The notes: generated by a model not told the origin, from the letters alone. Shown: positions 26,211 to 35,776, counted from the stretch's first letter. The stretch: DNA of 64,000 nt from Pseudomonas alkylphenolica (GCF_004025535.1 NZ_QJRG01000049.1:383517-447516), one strand, 5' to 3'. Numbers and translations are program-made.

Positions 26211-26320
26211 GAGAAGCTCTCCTGACAGTCGCGATAGTTAAAGTATGGTCGGTTTCAGGCTGATCGCTTCGAACCCCCGGCTAACCAGCTCAATTGCAAC
26301 GCTTTATGGGAACAACAGAT

Positions 26321-26758
26321 ATGACGGTCTGGGTAGTGGTGTCAATCCTTGCGCTGATTCTCAGCCCCCTGGCCTGGTTGCGTCCTTCACGTAATCAGAG
26401 TGGGCGCATGGCGTTGCGCATGGAAGCCCGGCGCATGGGTTTGAGCATGCAACTGGCGCCTCAGGAATGGCCGCACTGGCTGCCCAAGGAGCCGCCAAGC
26501 CCCTGTGCGCAGTACCTGCAGCCCCGGCGAAAGGGCAGGGCAGACTACTGGAGTTACTGGCAGACCACCCCGGGCACCTGGCTCAACCAATGGCGTGAAC
26601 CTTGTGCAGATCCGCTGCTGGCGGCGCAGTTCGCGCGTCTGCCCGAGAGCGTTTATAAAATCGAAGCCGGTCCGCAAATGGTTGCCCTGTTCTGGGGTGA
26701 GCGCGGTGAAAAAGCTGTATTGCAGGATATTGCCGAGGTGCTCAAGGCCCTGGCCTGA
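26321..26758 (+). CDS. Conserved hypothetical membrane-anchored protein
   Basis: 145 residues from ATG 26321 (GGGAA nine bases upstream; ATG 26294 would add nine residues). One N-terminal membrane helix (WVVVSILALILSPLAWL) is followed by a basic segment (RPSRNQSGRMALRMEARR) and a soluble domain of about 105 residues with several tryptophans (SYWQTTPGTWLNQW). The positive charges after the helix place the soluble part in the cytoplasm. I do not recognise a named family. Confidence 0.7.
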   Translation: MTVWVVVSILALILSPLAWLRPSRNQSGRMALRMEARRMGLSMQLAPQEWPHWLPKEPPSPCAQYLQPRRKGRADYWSYWQTTPGTWLNQWREPCADPLLAAQFARLPESVYKIEAGPQMVALFWGERGEKAVLQDIAEVLKALA

Positions 26759-27254
26759 TCGCGCTCAATAAAAAGCCCGATTCACGCATCGGGCAGACGG
26801 GCCAGGCAGGCCGGAGTAGTGGTTGATTCCTTCCCCAGTGTAGCGCGCCCTGCGCTACCCGCTGTATTTCTTGTCATCTCCCCTGTGCAGCCTCGATTGT
26901 GTTGATTCTGCGTTTACCCGAATCGGCGGTTGAGGATCATGCTTGCCATGAATACGCCACGATCACCGTACCGAGTGTTTGCTGGCAGTTGGCGAAAAAT
27001 GACCGGAAAGTCGCGTTTTCACGCTGCTTTCGGGTATTTGACAACGGCGATCTTTTCGTTGAATGTGTGCATACCCAAATCAAACGGGCGTATGAATTGA
27101 GCGTTTGTATGTCAGATCGCTCTTACAGAATCCCGACTATCGCGCTGACGGGTGTGCCTGGCGCAAGGGTTCGGAAACACGGCAAACAGCCGGCCGGGCC
27201 TTTTACCAGCGATCGGCGTGTACAGTTCAGCTTCCATATCGTGGAGATCAGTTG
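26759..27254. other. 496-nt region upstream of fadBA
   Basis: It contains two hairpins, GCCCGAT/ATCGGGC (26775-26794) and GTAGCGC/GCGCTAC (26840-26858), a possible -35 box TTGACA (27038-27043), and the paired PsrA-like operators at 27081-27107. A plus-strand open frame (26899-27255) has no Shine-Dalgarno and overlaps the operators, so I do not call it a gene. Confidence 0.6.
27081..27107. promoter_or_regulatory. Candidate PsrA operator pair upstream of fadBA
   Basis: CAAACgggcGTATG (27081-27094) and GAATTgagcGTTTG (27094-27107) share one base. The PsrA consensus is G/C-AAAC-N2-4-GTTT-G/C. The first half of box 1 and the second half of box 2 are perfect; the inner halves are degenerate. The same geometry, with perfect boxes, lies before psrA. 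PsrA is known to repress fadBA in P. aeruginosa. Confidence 0.72.
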
Positions 27255-29402
27255 ATGATTTACGAAGGTAAAGCCATCACGGTTAAGGCTCTTGAAAGCG
27301 GCATCGTCGAACTGAAGTTCGACCTCAAGGGTGAGTCCGTCAACAAGTTCAACCGTCTTACCCTGAGCGAATTGCGTCAGGCCGTAGACACCATCAAGGC
27401 CGATGCATCGATCAAGGGCGTGATTGTCAGCAGTGGCAAGGACGTCTTCATCGTCGGCGCGGATATCACCGAGTTTGTCGATAACTTCAAGCTGCCCGAG
27501 GCCGAACTGGTCGCCGGCAACCTGGAAGCCAACCGCATTTTCAGCGATTTTGAAGACCTGGCCGTGCCGACTGTGGCCGCGATCAATGGCATCGCCCTGG
27601 GTGGCGGTCTGGAAATGTGCCTGGCTGCCGACTACCGCGTCATGGCCAGCAGCGCCAAGATCGGTCTGCCGGAAGTCAAGCTGGGTATCTACCCGGGCTT
27701 TGGCGGCACCGTGCGCCTGCCGCGCATCATCGGTGCCGACAACGCCATCGAGTGGATTGCCGCCGGCAAGGAAAACCGTGCTGAAGACGCCCTGAAAGTA
27801 GGTGCTGTCGACGCTGTAGTTGCCCCCGAGCTGCTGCAGGCTGCGGCCCTCGACCTGATCAAGCGCGCCATTAGCGGCGAGTTCGACCACAAGGCCAAGC
27901 GTCAGCCAAAACTTGAAAAACTCAAGCTCAACGCCATCGAGCAGATGATGTCGTTCGAAACCGCCAAAGGTTTCGTCGCCGGTCAAGCGGGCCCGAACTA
28001 CCCGGCGCCGGTCGAAGCGATCAAGAGCATCCAGAAAGCCGCCAACTTCGGTCGTGACAAGGCGCTGGAAGTCGAAGCCGCTGGCTTCGTCAAACTGGCC
28101 AAGACCTCGGTTGCCGAGAGCCTGATCGGTCTGTTCCTCAATGACCAGGAACTCAAGCGCAAAGCCAAGGCCCACGACGAAATCGCTCGTGACGTGAAGC
28201 AGGCCGCCGTACTCGGCGCCGGCATCATGGGGGGCGGTATCGCCTACCAGTCGGCGGTCAAGGGCACGCCGATCCTGATGAAGGACATCAACGAAGGCGC
28301 TATTCAGCTGGGCTTGAACGAAGCCTCCAAGCTGCTCGGCAAGCGCGTTGAGAAAGGCCGCCTGACCCCGGCGAAAATGGCTGAAGCGCTGAATGCGATT
28401 CGCCCGACCCTGTCCTATGGCGACTTCGCCAATGTCGACATCGTCGTCGAAGCCGTGGTCGAGAACCCGAAGGTCAAGCAAGCTGTGCTGGCTGAAGTGG
28501 AAGGCCAGGTGAAGGAAGACGCCATTCTGGCCTCCAACACCTCGACCATCTCCATCAACCTGCTGGCCAAGGCGCTCAAGCGTCCGGAAAACTTCGTCGG
28601 CATGCACTTCTTCAACCCGGTGCACATGATGCCGCTGGTCGAAGTCATCCGCGGCGAGAAGTCCAGCGATGTGGCAGTTGCCACCACCGTTGCCTACGCC
28701 AAGAAAATGGGCAAGAACCCGATCGTGGTCAACGACTGCCCGGGCTTCCTGGTCAACCGTGTACTGTTCCCGTACTTCGGCGGTTTCGCCAAGCTGGTCA
28801 GCGCTGGTGTCGACTTCGTGCGCATCGACAAGGTCATGGAAAAGTTCGGCTGGCCGATGGGCCCGGCATACCTGATGGACGTTGTCGGTATCGACACCGG
28901 CCACCACGGCCGTGACGTGATGGCCGAAGGCTTCCCTGATCGCATGAAAGACGACACGCGTTCGGCTGTCGATGCGCTTTACGAAGCCAATCGCCTGGGC
29001 CAGAAAAATGGCAAGGGTTTCTACGCCTACGAGACCGACAAGCGCGGCAAGCCGAAGAAGGTCGCTGACGCGGCGGTGCTTGAAGTACTCAAGCCGGTCA
29101 TTTACGAGCAGCGCGAAGTCACCGACGAAGACATCATCAACTGGATGATGGTCCCGCTGTGCCTGGAAACTGTCCGTTGCCTGGAAGACGGTATCGTCGA
29201 GACCGCTGCCGAAGCCGACATGGGTCTGGTCTACGGCATCGGTTTCCCTCCGTTCCGTGGTGGCGCACTGCGCTACATCGATTCGATCGGCGTAGCAGAA
29301 TTCGTTGCCCTGGCAGACAAGTACGCCGATCTGGGTCCGCTGTATCACCCCACCGCGAAGCTGCGTGAAATGGCCAAAAACGGCCAGAGCTTCTTCGGTT
29401 AA
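27255..29402 (+). CDS. fadB: Fatty acid oxidation complex alpha subunit FadB
   Basis: 715 residues. The N-terminal enoyl-CoA hydratase/isomerase domain has the oxyanion and catalytic motifs GIALGGGLEMCLAADYR and GLPEVKLGIYPGFGGT; the central 3-hydroxyacyl-CoA dehydrogenase has the NAD loop VLGAGIMGGGIAYQ and the catalytic histidine in GMHFFNPVHMMPLVE. It hydrates and oxidises acyl-CoA in a complex with FadA. A GGAG precedes the ATG. The gene starts an operon with fadA (29-base gap). Confidence 0.97.
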   Translation: MIYEGKAITVKALESGIVELKFDLKGESVNKFNRLTLSELRQAVDTIKADASIKGVIVSSGKDVFIVGADITEFVDNFKLPEAELVAGNLEANRIFSDFEDLAVPTVAAINGIALGGGLEMCLAADYRVMASSAKIGLPEVKLGIYPGFGGTVRLPRIIGADNAIEWIAAGKENRAEDALKVGAVDAVVAPELLQAAALDLIKRAISGEFDHKAKRQPKLEKLKLNAIEQMMSFETAKGFVAGQAGPNYPAPVEAIKSIQKAANFGRDKALEVEAAGFVKLAKTSVAESLIGLFLNDQELKRKAKAHDEIARDVKQAAVLGAGIMGGGIAYQSAVKGTPILMKDINEGAIQLGLNEASKLLGKRVEKGRLTPAKMAEALNAIRPTLSYGDFANVDIVVEAVVENPKVKQAVLAEVEGQVKEDAILASNTSTISINLLAKALKRPENFVGMHFFNPVHMMPLVEVIRGEKSSDVAVATTVAYAKKMGKNPIVVNDCPGFLVNRVLFPYFGGFAKLVSAGVDFVRIDKVMEKFGWPMGPAYLMDVVGIDTGHHGRDVMAEGFPDRMKDDTRSAVDALYEANRLGQKNGKGFYAYETDKRGKPKKVADAAVLEVLKPVIYEQREVTDEDIINWMMVPLCLETVRCLEDGIVETAAEADMGLVYGIGFPPFRGGALRYIDSIGVAEFVALADKYADLGPLYHPTAKLREMAKNGQSFFG

Positions 29403-29431
29403 GCGCCCAACGATAGAGAGCGAGAGAATAT

Positions 29432-30607
29432 ATGAGCCTGAATCCAAGAGACGTGGTGATTGTCGACTTCGGTCGCACGCCGATGGGCCGCTCCAAGGGT
29501 GGCATGCACCGCAATACCCGCGCCGAAGACATGTCCGCGCACCTGATCAGCAAGGTGCTGGAGCGCAACACCAAAGTCGACCCTAACGAAGTCGAAGACG
29601 TGATCTGGGGCTGCGTAAACCAGACCCTGGAGCAGGGCTGGAACATTGCCCGCATGGCGTCGCTGATGACCCAGATCCCGCATACTGCTGCCGGCCAGAC
29701 CGTCAGCCGTCTGTGTGGCTCGTCGATGAGCGCGCTGCACACTGCTGCCCAGGCGATCATGACCGGCAACGGCGACGTCTTCGTCGTCGGTGGTGTCGAG
29801 CACATGGGCCACGTCAGCATGATGCACGGTGTTGATCCGAACCCGCACATGTCGCTGTACGCTGCCAAGGCGTCGGGCATGATGGGTCTGACCGCCGAGA
29901 TGCTGGGCAAGATGCACGGCATCAGCCGTGAGCAGCAAGACCTGTTCGGCCTGCGTTCGCACCAGTTGGCCCACAAGGCAACGGTCGAAGGCAAGTTCAA
30001 GGATGAAATCATCCCGATGCAGGGCTACGACGAAAATGGCTTCCTCAAGGTCTTCGACTACGATGAAACCATCCGTCCGGACACCACCCTGGAAAGCCTG
30101 GCGGCGTTGAAGCCTGCTTTCAACCCTAAAGGTGGTACCGTGACTGCCGGTACGTCGTCGCAGATCACTGATGGCGCTTCGTGCATGATCGTGATGTCGG
30201 CTCAGCGTGCCCAGGACCTGGGTATCCAGCCATTGGCGGTGATCCGTTCCATGGCCGTGGCCGGTGTCGACCCGGCAATCATGGGTTACGGTCCGGTACC
30301 GGCGACCCAGAAAGCGCTCAAGCGCGCAGGCCTGACCATCGCCGATATCGACTTCTTCGAGCTCAACGAAGCCTTTGCCGCACAGGCCCTGCCGGTGCTC
30401 AAAGATCTGAAAGTGCTCGACAAGATGAATGAGAAGGTTAACCTGCACGGCGGCGCCATCGCCCTGGGGCATCCTTTCGGTTGCTCTGGTGCACGGATTT
30501 CCGGCACGCTGCTCAACGTCATGAAGCAGAATGGCGGGACCTTCGGCGTCTCGACCATGTGCGTCGGCCTGGGTCAAGGTATCACCACCGTCTTCGAACG
30601 CGTTTAA
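29432..30607 (+). CDS. fadA: 3-ketoacyl-CoA thiolase FadA
   Basis: 391 residues, beta subunit of the fatty acid oxidation complex, which thiolyses 3-ketoacyl-CoA to acetyl-CoA. The nucleophile is Cys95 in SRLCGSSMSALHTA; the C-terminal motifs LNEAFAAQ, GGAIALGHPFGCSGAR and STMCVGLGQG supply the histidine and second cysteine. A Shine-Dalgarno (GAGAGCGAGAG) lies before the ATG. A strong terminator ends the operon. Confidence 0.98.
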   Translation: MSLNPRDVVIVDFGRTPMGRSKGGMHRNTRAEDMSAHLISKVLERNTKVDPNEVEDVIWGCVNQTLEQGWNIARMASLMTQIPHTAAGQTVSRLCGSSMSALHTAAQAIMTGNGDVFVVGGVEHMGHVSMMHGVDPNPHMSLYAAKASGMMGLTAEMLGKMHGISREQQDLFGLRSHQLAHKATVEGKFKDEIIPMQGYDENGFLKVFDYDETIRPDTTLESLAALKPAFNPKGGTVTAGTSSQITDGASCMIVMSAQRAQDLGIQPLAVIRSMAVAGVDPAIMGYGPVPATQKALKRAGLTIADIDFFELNEAFAAQALPVLKDLKVLDKMNEKVNLHGGAIALGHPFGCSGARISGTLLNVMKQNGGTFGVSTMCVGLGQGITTVFERV

Positions 30608-30622
30608 GCGTTTTGCGGATGG

Positions 30623-30655
30623 AAACCGGGGCCTGGTGCCCCGGTTTTTGTTTTT
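30623..30655 (+). terminator. Rho-independent terminator of fadBA
   Basis: AAACCGGGGC (30623-30632), loop CTGGT, GCCCCGGTTT (30638-30647), followed by TTGTTTTT. Confidence 0.93.
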
Positions 30656-30685
30656 GCGGATTTTTTTTTCAAGAGGGTGAGCAAC

Positions 30686-30949
30686 ATGCAGATACAACCA
30701 GGCGTATACCGGCATTACAAGGGGCCTGAGTATCGTGTGTTCGGCACTGCGCGCCATTCTGAAACCGAGGAGTGGATGGTGGTTTACCAGACGCTTTATG
30801 GCGATTTCAGCTGCTGGTTGCGTCCGCTGACGATGTTTACCGAGACGGTTGAGGTTGACGGGAAGTGCGTACCGCGCTTTGCTTTGATCACGCCTGAGGC
30901 CGAGCAGTTTCCTCCTCCGGCGCCTGAGCAGCTATTGCGTCAAGCTTGA
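30686..30949 (+). CDS. DUF1653 domain protein
   Basis: 87 residues. The opening MQIQPGVYRHYKGPEYRV and the middle EEWMVVYQTLYGD match the small DUF1653 family, predicted beta-rich and of unknown function. The ATG at 30686 has AGAGGG eight bases upstream; a GTG nine bases earlier is the alternative start. The gene follows the fadBA terminator and probably has its own promoter. A poorly conserved acidic and proline-rich tail (EAEQFPPPAPEQ) ends it. Confidence 0.88.
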   Translation: MQIQPGVYRHYKGPEYRVFGTARHSETEEWMVVYQTLYGDFSCWLRPLTMFTETVEVDGKCVPRFALITPEAEQFPPPAPEQLLRQA

Positions 30950-31035
30950 CCTCACTCTGTTGCCACTATATATAGCGGTGCCGCGTCAGGTACCTGCCGT
31001 GTTTTTATTTTCAGTATTCAGGAATTTTCCGATCC

Positions 31036-33648
31036 ATGGGCAAATCGCTGGTCATTGTGGAATCCCCGGCTAAGGCCAAGACCATCAACAAGTACCTGGG
31101 CAGCCAGTACGTGGTGAAGTCGAGTATCGGCCATATCCGAGACCTGCCCACCAGCGGTTCGGCCAGCGCCAGCAAGGAGCCTGCCGCCAAGCGTGGCAAG
31201 GCCGCCGCAGGTGAAGCACCGGCCCTGTCGCCGAAAGAAAAGGCCCGCAAGCAGCTGGTAGCACGCATGGGGGTTGATCCGGACCACGGCTGGAAAGCCA
31301 AGTACGAGATCCTTCCAGGCAAGGAAAAGGTCATCGAAGAGCTGCGTCGTCTGGCCAAAGATGCCGACACCATCTATCTCGCAACCGACTTGGATCGCGA
31401 GGGGGAAGCCATTGCCTGGCACCTGCGCGAAGCCATCGGTGGGGATGACAGCCGCTACAAGCGCGTGGTGTTCAACGAAATCACCAAGAAAGCCATCCAG
31501 GAAGCATTCTCCCAGCCGGGCGAACTGGACATCGACCGGGTCAACGCCCAGCAGGCCCGTCGCTTCCTCGATCGCGTGGTGGGTTACATGGTCTCGCCGC
31601 TGCTGTGGGCCAAGATCGCCCGTGGCCTGTCGGCAGGTCGCGTTCAATCGGTAGCGGTGAAGCTGGTGGTCGAGCGTGAGCGCGAGATCCGTGCGTTCAT
31701 TCCCGAGGAGTACTGGGAAGTGCATGCCGACCTTGGCACAGCCAAGGACGCGAAAGTGCGTTTCGAAGTGGCGCGGGAGAAGGGCGAGGCGTTCAAACCA
31801 CTGAACGAAGCCCAGGCCATGGCGGCACTGGAGAAGCTCAAGTCCTCCAGCTACACCGTTGCCAAGCGTGAAGACCGTCCGACCAGCAGCAAGCCTTCGG
31901 CGCCGTTCATTACCTCCACCTTGCAGCAGGCGGCGAGCAATCGCCTGGGCTTCGGGGTGAAGAAGACCATGATGATGGCTCAGCGTCTGTATGAAGCTGG
32001 CTATATCACCTATATGCGTACCGACTCGACCAACCTGTCGGTCGATGCGGTGGAAATGGCCCGTAGCTACATCGAAAGCGAATTCGGCAAGAAGTACCTG
32101 CCTGAAGCGCCAATCGTCTACGGCAGCAAAGAGGGTGCCCAGGAGGCGCACGAAGCGATTCGTCCGTCGGACGTCAATACGCACCCGACCAAGCTCAGCG
32201 GCATGGAGCGTGATGCCGAGCGTCTGTACGAGCTGATCTGGCGCCAGTTCCTGGCGTGCCAGATGCCGCCTGCGCAATACCTGTCGACCACCGTCAGCGT
32301 CACCGCTGGCGACTTCGAGCTGCGTGCCAAGGGTCGTATCCTCAAATTCGACGGTTACACCCGCGTGCTGCCACAGCAGAGCAAGCCAGGTGATGACGAC
32401 GTACTGCCCGAGATGAACCAGGGCGAAGTGCTCAAGCTGATCCAGCTCGATCCGAGCCAGCACTTCACCAAGCCGCCTGCGCGTTACTCCGAAGCCAGCC
32501 TGGTCAAGGAAATGGAAAAGCGCGGCATTGGCCGTCCTTCCACCTACGCGGCGATCATTTCTACCATTCAGGATCGCGGCTATGTGACCCTGCACAACCG
32601 CCGCTTCTATTCCGAGAAGATGGGCGACATCGTCACTGAGCGTCTGTCCGAGAGCTTCTCCAACCTGATGGACTACGGCTTTACCGCCGGCATGGAGGAG
32701 AACCTCGATGACGTGGCGCAAGGTGAGCGCGACTGGAAAAACGTTCTGGACGAGTTCTACGGCGATTTCAGCACCAAGCTGAAACTGGCTGAGGATGGCG
32801 AGAAGGGCATGCGTGCCAATCAGCCAACCCTGACCAACATCCCGTGCAAGGATTGCGGCCGGCCGATGATGATTCGAACCGCCTCCACCGGTGTGTTCCT
32901 CGGTTGCTCCGGCTACAGCCTGCCACCAAAAGAACGTTGCAAGGCGACCGTGAACCTGGTGCCGGGCGATGAAATCGCTGCTGACGACGAGGGTGAATCG
33001 GAATCGCGCGTGTTGCTCAACAAGCACCGCTGCCCGATCTGCGCCACGGCGATGGACGCTTACCTGCTCGACGAGAAGCGCAAGCTGCACATCTGCGGTA
33101 ACAACCCGGATTGCACCGGCTACGAAATCGAAGAAGGCAACTACCGCATCAAGGGCTACGAAGGGCCGAGCCTGGAGTGCGACAAGTGCGGCAGCGAAAT
33201 GCAGCTGAAAACCGGCCGTTTCGGCAAGTTCTTCGGCTGCACCAATGCCGAGTGCAAGAACACCCGTAAACTGCTCAAGAGCGGTGAAGCGGCGCCGCCG
33301 AAGATGGATGCGGTGAAGATGCCCGAGCTCAAGTGCGAAAAGGTCAACGACACCTACGTGCTGCGTGATGGTGCTTCGGGGCTGTTCCTGGCTGCCAGCC
33401 AGTTCCCGAAAAACCGTGAAACCCGAGCACCGTTGGTGATCGAGATCATTCCGCACAAGGACGAAATCGATCCGAAGTACCACTTCCTTTGCGAAGCACC
33501 GAAGAAAGACCCCGATGGTCGCCCGGCGGTGATCCGCTACAGCCGCAAGACCAAGGAGCAGTACGTGCAGACCGAGGTCGAGGGCAAGCCGACAGGCTGG
33601 CGTGCGTTCTACGACGGCAATGCCTGGAAGGTTGAAGACAAGCGCTGA
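31036..33648 (+). CDS. topA: DNA topoisomerase I
   Basis: 870 residues, type IA topoisomerase that relaxes negative supercoils. The Toprim domain opens with VIVESPAKAKTINKYLG and includes TDLDREGEAIAWHL; the active-site tyrosine is in GYITYMRTDSTNLS (about residue 320). Three C-terminal zinc-finger segments follow: CKDCGRPM, CPICATAMDA and CDKCGSEMQ, each closed by a second cysteine pair. A final C-terminal domain (about 755-870) is typical of Pseudomonas TopA. Confidence 0.98.
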   Translation: MGKSLVIVESPAKAKTINKYLGSQYVVKSSIGHIRDLPTSGSASASKEPAAKRGKAAAGEAPALSPKEKARKQLVARMGVDPDHGWKAKYEILPGKEKVIEELRRLAKDADTIYLATDLDREGEAIAWHLREAIGGDDSRYKRVVFNEITKKAIQEAFSQPGELDIDRVNAQQARRFLDRVVGYMVSPLLWAKIARGLSAGRVQSVAVKLVVEREREIRAFIPEEYWEVHADLGTAKDAKVRFEVAREKGEAFKPLNEAQAMAALEKLKSSSYTVAKREDRPTSSKPSAPFITSTLQQAASNRLGFGVKKTMMMAQRLYEAGYITYMRTDSTNLSVDAVEMARSYIESEFGKKYLPEAPIVYGSKEGAQEAHEAIRPSDVNTHPTKLSGMERDAERLYELIWRQFLACQMPPAQYLSTTVSVTAGDFELRAKGRILKFDGYTRVLPQQSKPGDDDVLPEMNQGEVLKLIQLDPSQHFTKPPARYSEASLVKEMEKRGIGRPSTYAAIISTIQDRGYVTLHNRRFYSEKMGDIVTERLSESFSNLMDYGFTAGMEENLDDVAQGERDWKNVLDEFYGDFSTKLKLAEDGEKGMRANQPTLTNIPCKDCGRPMMIRTASTGVFLGCSGYSLPPKERCKATVNLVPGDEIAADDEGESESRVLLNKHRCPICATAMDAYLLDEKRKLHICGNNPDCTGYEIEEGNYRIKGYEGPSLECDKCGSEMQLKTGRFGKFFGCTNAECKNTRKLLKSGEAAPPKMDAVKMPELKCEKVNDTYVLRDGASGLFLAASQFPKNRETRAPLVIEIIPHKDEIDPKYHFLCEAPKKDPDGRPAVIRYSRKTKEQYVQTEVEGKPTGWRAFYDGNAWKVEDKR

Positions 33649-33667
33649 TCACTCAGGCTTGATCCAG

Positions 33668-33724
33668 TCGCGGGGCACCTCCACCTTCTCAGGGCCAACC
33701 TGAAAGGGCGGGCGTGCCCCGCGA
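33668..33724 (+). terminator. Inverted repeat downstream of topA
   Basis: TCGCGGGGCAC (33668-33678) pairs perfectly with GTGCCCCGCGA (33714-33724), separated by 35 bases and followed by TGCTTTTC. The long loop makes it an unusual terminator. Confidence 0.5.
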
Positions 33725-33789
33725 TGCTTTTCAGGGCTGCAGTAGTGTAAATTGACACACCGCCTTGCAGCCTTTCGGAGGGCACCTAG

Positions 33790-34311
33790 ATGGCCCAGGA
33801 ACTCTACACCCGCACCAACCAGAAGATTTACTTCGCCGGCCTGGCCCTTGAAGCCATGGGCAAGGCGCAGGAAAGCCGGGCGATGAACGCCCAGGCGCTG
33901 ATCCAGGCAGAGCGCGAGTCGGCGTTGTTTCACCTGTACGGTGCGCTATTGGGCTTGTGTCACGAGATTGCCGGTTTTTACCGCTTGCCGCAGGCGGGTG
34001 CGCCACGTGCAGAGCTGTTGCTGACCCGTGAAGTGCTGGAGGCGGTGGCCATTCCTGAAATGGCGGAACTGGTTGAGCTGGCTGAGCAGCGCGAAACCTG
34101 GCTGGCGCAACTGTTGAGTGCTTATGCCGATTTGTTCCGACCGCCGGTCGCGAAAAAAATCGCAAAAACTGATGTCACCCAACCGCTGATTCAGGCGGTA
34201 AGCCTTGATGAACCGGAGGTTGTGGCACTTTCGCGGGAAGAGCTGGAGGGCTGGCGTCAGAACCTCAAGGCGCTGACTGTTCGCTTTCGCGAGGGCTTGA
34301 GTGAGTGCTGA
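33790..34311 (+). CDS. Conserved hypothetical protein, DUF6586-like
   Basis: 173 residues, predicted mostly helical: QKIYFAGLALEAMGKAQES, then ALFHLYGALLGLCHEIAGFY, and a basic segment PPVAKKIAKTD. No signal peptide or catalytic motif is seen. I recall this family between topA and lexA in Pseudomonas. The start has CGGAGGGC just upstream. It probably forms a transcript with the next small gene (49-base gap). Function unknown. Confidence 0.82.
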   Translation: MAQELYTRTNQKIYFAGLALEAMGKAQESRAMNAQALIQAERESALFHLYGALLGLCHEIAGFYRLPQAGAPRAELLLTREVLEAVAIPEMAELVELAEQRETWLAQLLSAYADLFRPPVAKKIAKTDVTQPLIQAVSLDEPEVVALSREELEGWRQNLKALTVRFREGLSEC

Positions 34312-34360
34312 TTAAGTCGCTCGCTGGTACAATGCTCGCCTTTCGTGGAGAACAGTCTTT

Positions 34361-34594
34361 ATGCCAACGTCCTTTCTAGAAATTGTCGAGTTGCCTGATG
34401 GCCGGATCGAGTTGCGCCGCGCCGAGGACGAAGGCTCCCTGGTAACCCTGGATTTCTCCGAGGACGCCAAGGCGTTTCTGCAAGGTCAGCACGTAGAAGT
34501 GGCCAAGGCCATGCTCAGTGTTGGCGTGCAGATGGCGGGCAAGCTGGTTGAAGGTGAAATCGATCGAGACGACGGTCCACGCGTCCTGCATTGA
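34361..34594 (+). CDS. Conserved hypothetical protein (77 aa)
   Basis: A small acidic protein beginning MPTSFLEIVELPDGRIELRR and ending DRDDGPRVLH. The N-terminal half is predicted beta-rich and the second half one helix (AFLQGQHVEVAKAMLSVG). The Shine-Dalgarno is weak (GTGGAGAAC). Small genes of this type sit next to topA and lexA in Pseudomonas, from memory; no function is known to me. Confidence 0.8.
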   Translation: MPTSFLEIVELPDGRIELRRAEDEGSLVTLDFSEDAKAFLQGQHVEVAKAMLSVGVQMAGKLVEGEIDRDDGPRVLH

Positions 34595-34604
34595 TCGCCC
34601 AACG

Positions 34605-34629
34605 TGGCTTCCTCGCCCTGAGGAAGCCA
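34605..34629. terminator. Hairpin between convergent 77-aa gene and sulA
   Basis: TGGCTTCCTC (34605-34614), loop GCCCT, GAGGAAGCCA (34620-34629). The stem is perfect; there is no T tract. Confidence 0.65.
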
Positions 34630-34659
34630 GGCCAAACCAATTAATCACTTTCTTGAGCA

Positions 34660-35154
34660 TCAACCAAGGCGGATGTTCAGGCTTTGTGCGTCTCCCGCAC
34701 GTGCAGCATTGCTCAACTGTTGTCGGGCGCTGCTACTGACGGTGTTCAGCCAGCTGACCACGGTGTGGCTCCGGCCCAGGCGCAGCGCCTCGCAGGCCAA
34801 TTGCAATGCGCTTTGATTGTCACGTGGGCGCAGCAACAGAATACGCTCGCGGTTCAGGCCCGCCTCCCGTAGCCATGCCTGGGTCAGGCTGGCAGGCGGC
34901 GCGATCAGGGTCAGCCAGCGCTCGTCCTGCTCTTCGCTCAATTCGCTTAGATCGCGCAGCACGGGTGCCAGCAGGCTCTGGCAGCTCCCCAGTGCGCCGC
35001 GCAAGGACAGCTCGCTGAAAACCTGCGCCGCGCCAGGGTGAGGCGCAGGCTTGCTGGCTTTCAGTCCGGGCAGAACTGGCTGGGCCAGGAATGCTTCGAA
35101 CAAGGGCAATTGTGCTTGTAACGGTACGTGCTGTGACGCTGGGGGGAACTGCAT
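34660..35154 (-). CDS. sulA: SOS cell-division inhibitor SulA
   Basis: 164 residues of the SulA/RecA-like fold, which binds FtsZ and blocks division after DNA damage. Recognisable parts are LSELSEEQDERWLTLIAPP and LREAGLNRERILLLRP, with the substituted nucleotide-binding loop typical of SulA. The ATG at 35154 has a strong Shine-Dalgarno, AAAGGAGG, inside the short gap after lexA. It is the second gene of the lexA-sulA operon, ten bases after the lexA stop, so it is induced by the same LexA boxes. Confidence 0.93.
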   Translation of the reverse strand: MQFPPASQHVPLQAQLPLFEAFLAQPVLPGLKASKPAPHPGAAQVFSELSLRGALGSCQSLLAPVLRDLSELSEEQDERWLTLIAPPASLTQAWLREAGLNRERILLLRPRDNQSALQLACEALRLGRSHTVVSWLNTVSSSARQQLSNAARAGDAQSLNIRLG

Positions 35155-35164
35155 AACGCCTCCT

Positions 35165-35776
35165 TTACCGGCGAATGACGCCGACACTCAAGCCCTCGAT
35201 CACCAGTTCCTGCTCTTTCAGGTTGACTTCGATAGGGGCGAACTCGGGGTTTTCTGCAATCAGCCAGACCTTGCTGCCTTCGCGCTTGAAGCGCTTGACC
35301 GTGACTTCGTCACCCAGGCGGGCGACCACGATCTGACCGTTGCGGGCTTCACGGCAGGTGTGTACTGCCAGCAGGTCGCCATCGACAATGCCGACGTCAC
35401 GCATGCTCATGCCGTGAACACGCAGCAGGTAATCGGCCCGGGGGTGAAAGAATGCCGGGTTGATGTTGCAGGACTCTTCGATGTGTTGCTGGGCGAGAAT
35501 CGGTGCGCCTGCAGCGACACGGCCAATGATCGGTAAGCCGTTGTCTTCAGCTTTGGCGGCCTCAAAGCCGGGAATGCGGATGCCGCGCGAGGCGCCAGGC
35601 GTCATCTCGATTGCCCCTTTGCGGGCCAGCGCCTTGAGGTGCTCTTCGGCAGCGTTGGGCGACTTGAAGCCCAACTCCTGAGCGATTTCCGCGCGGGTCG
35701 GTGGGAAGCCGTTGTCTTCCAGGCAGCGTTTGATAAAAGCCAGAATCTCAGCTTGGCGTGGCGTCAGTTTTAGCAT
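35165..35776 (-). CDS. lexA: SOS repressor LexA
   Basis: 203 residues. A winged helix-turn-helix (about 1-70; FPPTRAEIAQELGFKSPNAA) precedes the self-cleavage domain, with the scissile Ala89-Gly90 bond in VAAGAP, catalytic Ser124 (GMSMRD) and Lys161 (EVTVKRF). RecA filaments trigger self-cleavage and derepress SOS genes. Two LexA boxes lie just upstream, so the gene is autoregulated together with sulA. Confidence 0.98.
   Translation of the reverse strand: MLKLTPRQAEILAFIKRCLEDNGFPPTRAEIAQELGFKSPNAAEEHLKALARKGAIEMTPGASRGIRIPGFEAAKAEDNGLPIIGRVAAGAPILAQQHIEESCNINPAFFHPRADYLLRVHGMSMRDVGIVDGDLLAVHTCREARNGQIVVARLGDEVTVKRFKREGSKVWLIAENPEFAPIEVNLKEQELVIEGLSVGVIRR

Noticed and set aside
26899..27255. 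Open frame upstream of fadB
   Set aside because: No Shine-Dalgarno, overlaps the PsrA operators, and no domain; treated as leader.
27123..29447. 774-codon open frame antisense to fadB
   Set aside because: Mirror of fadB codon bias; no Shine-Dalgarno or domain.
31018..33483. 821-codon open frame antisense to topA
   Set aside because: Same reason; composition rich in His, Gln and Arg is typical of antisense frames.
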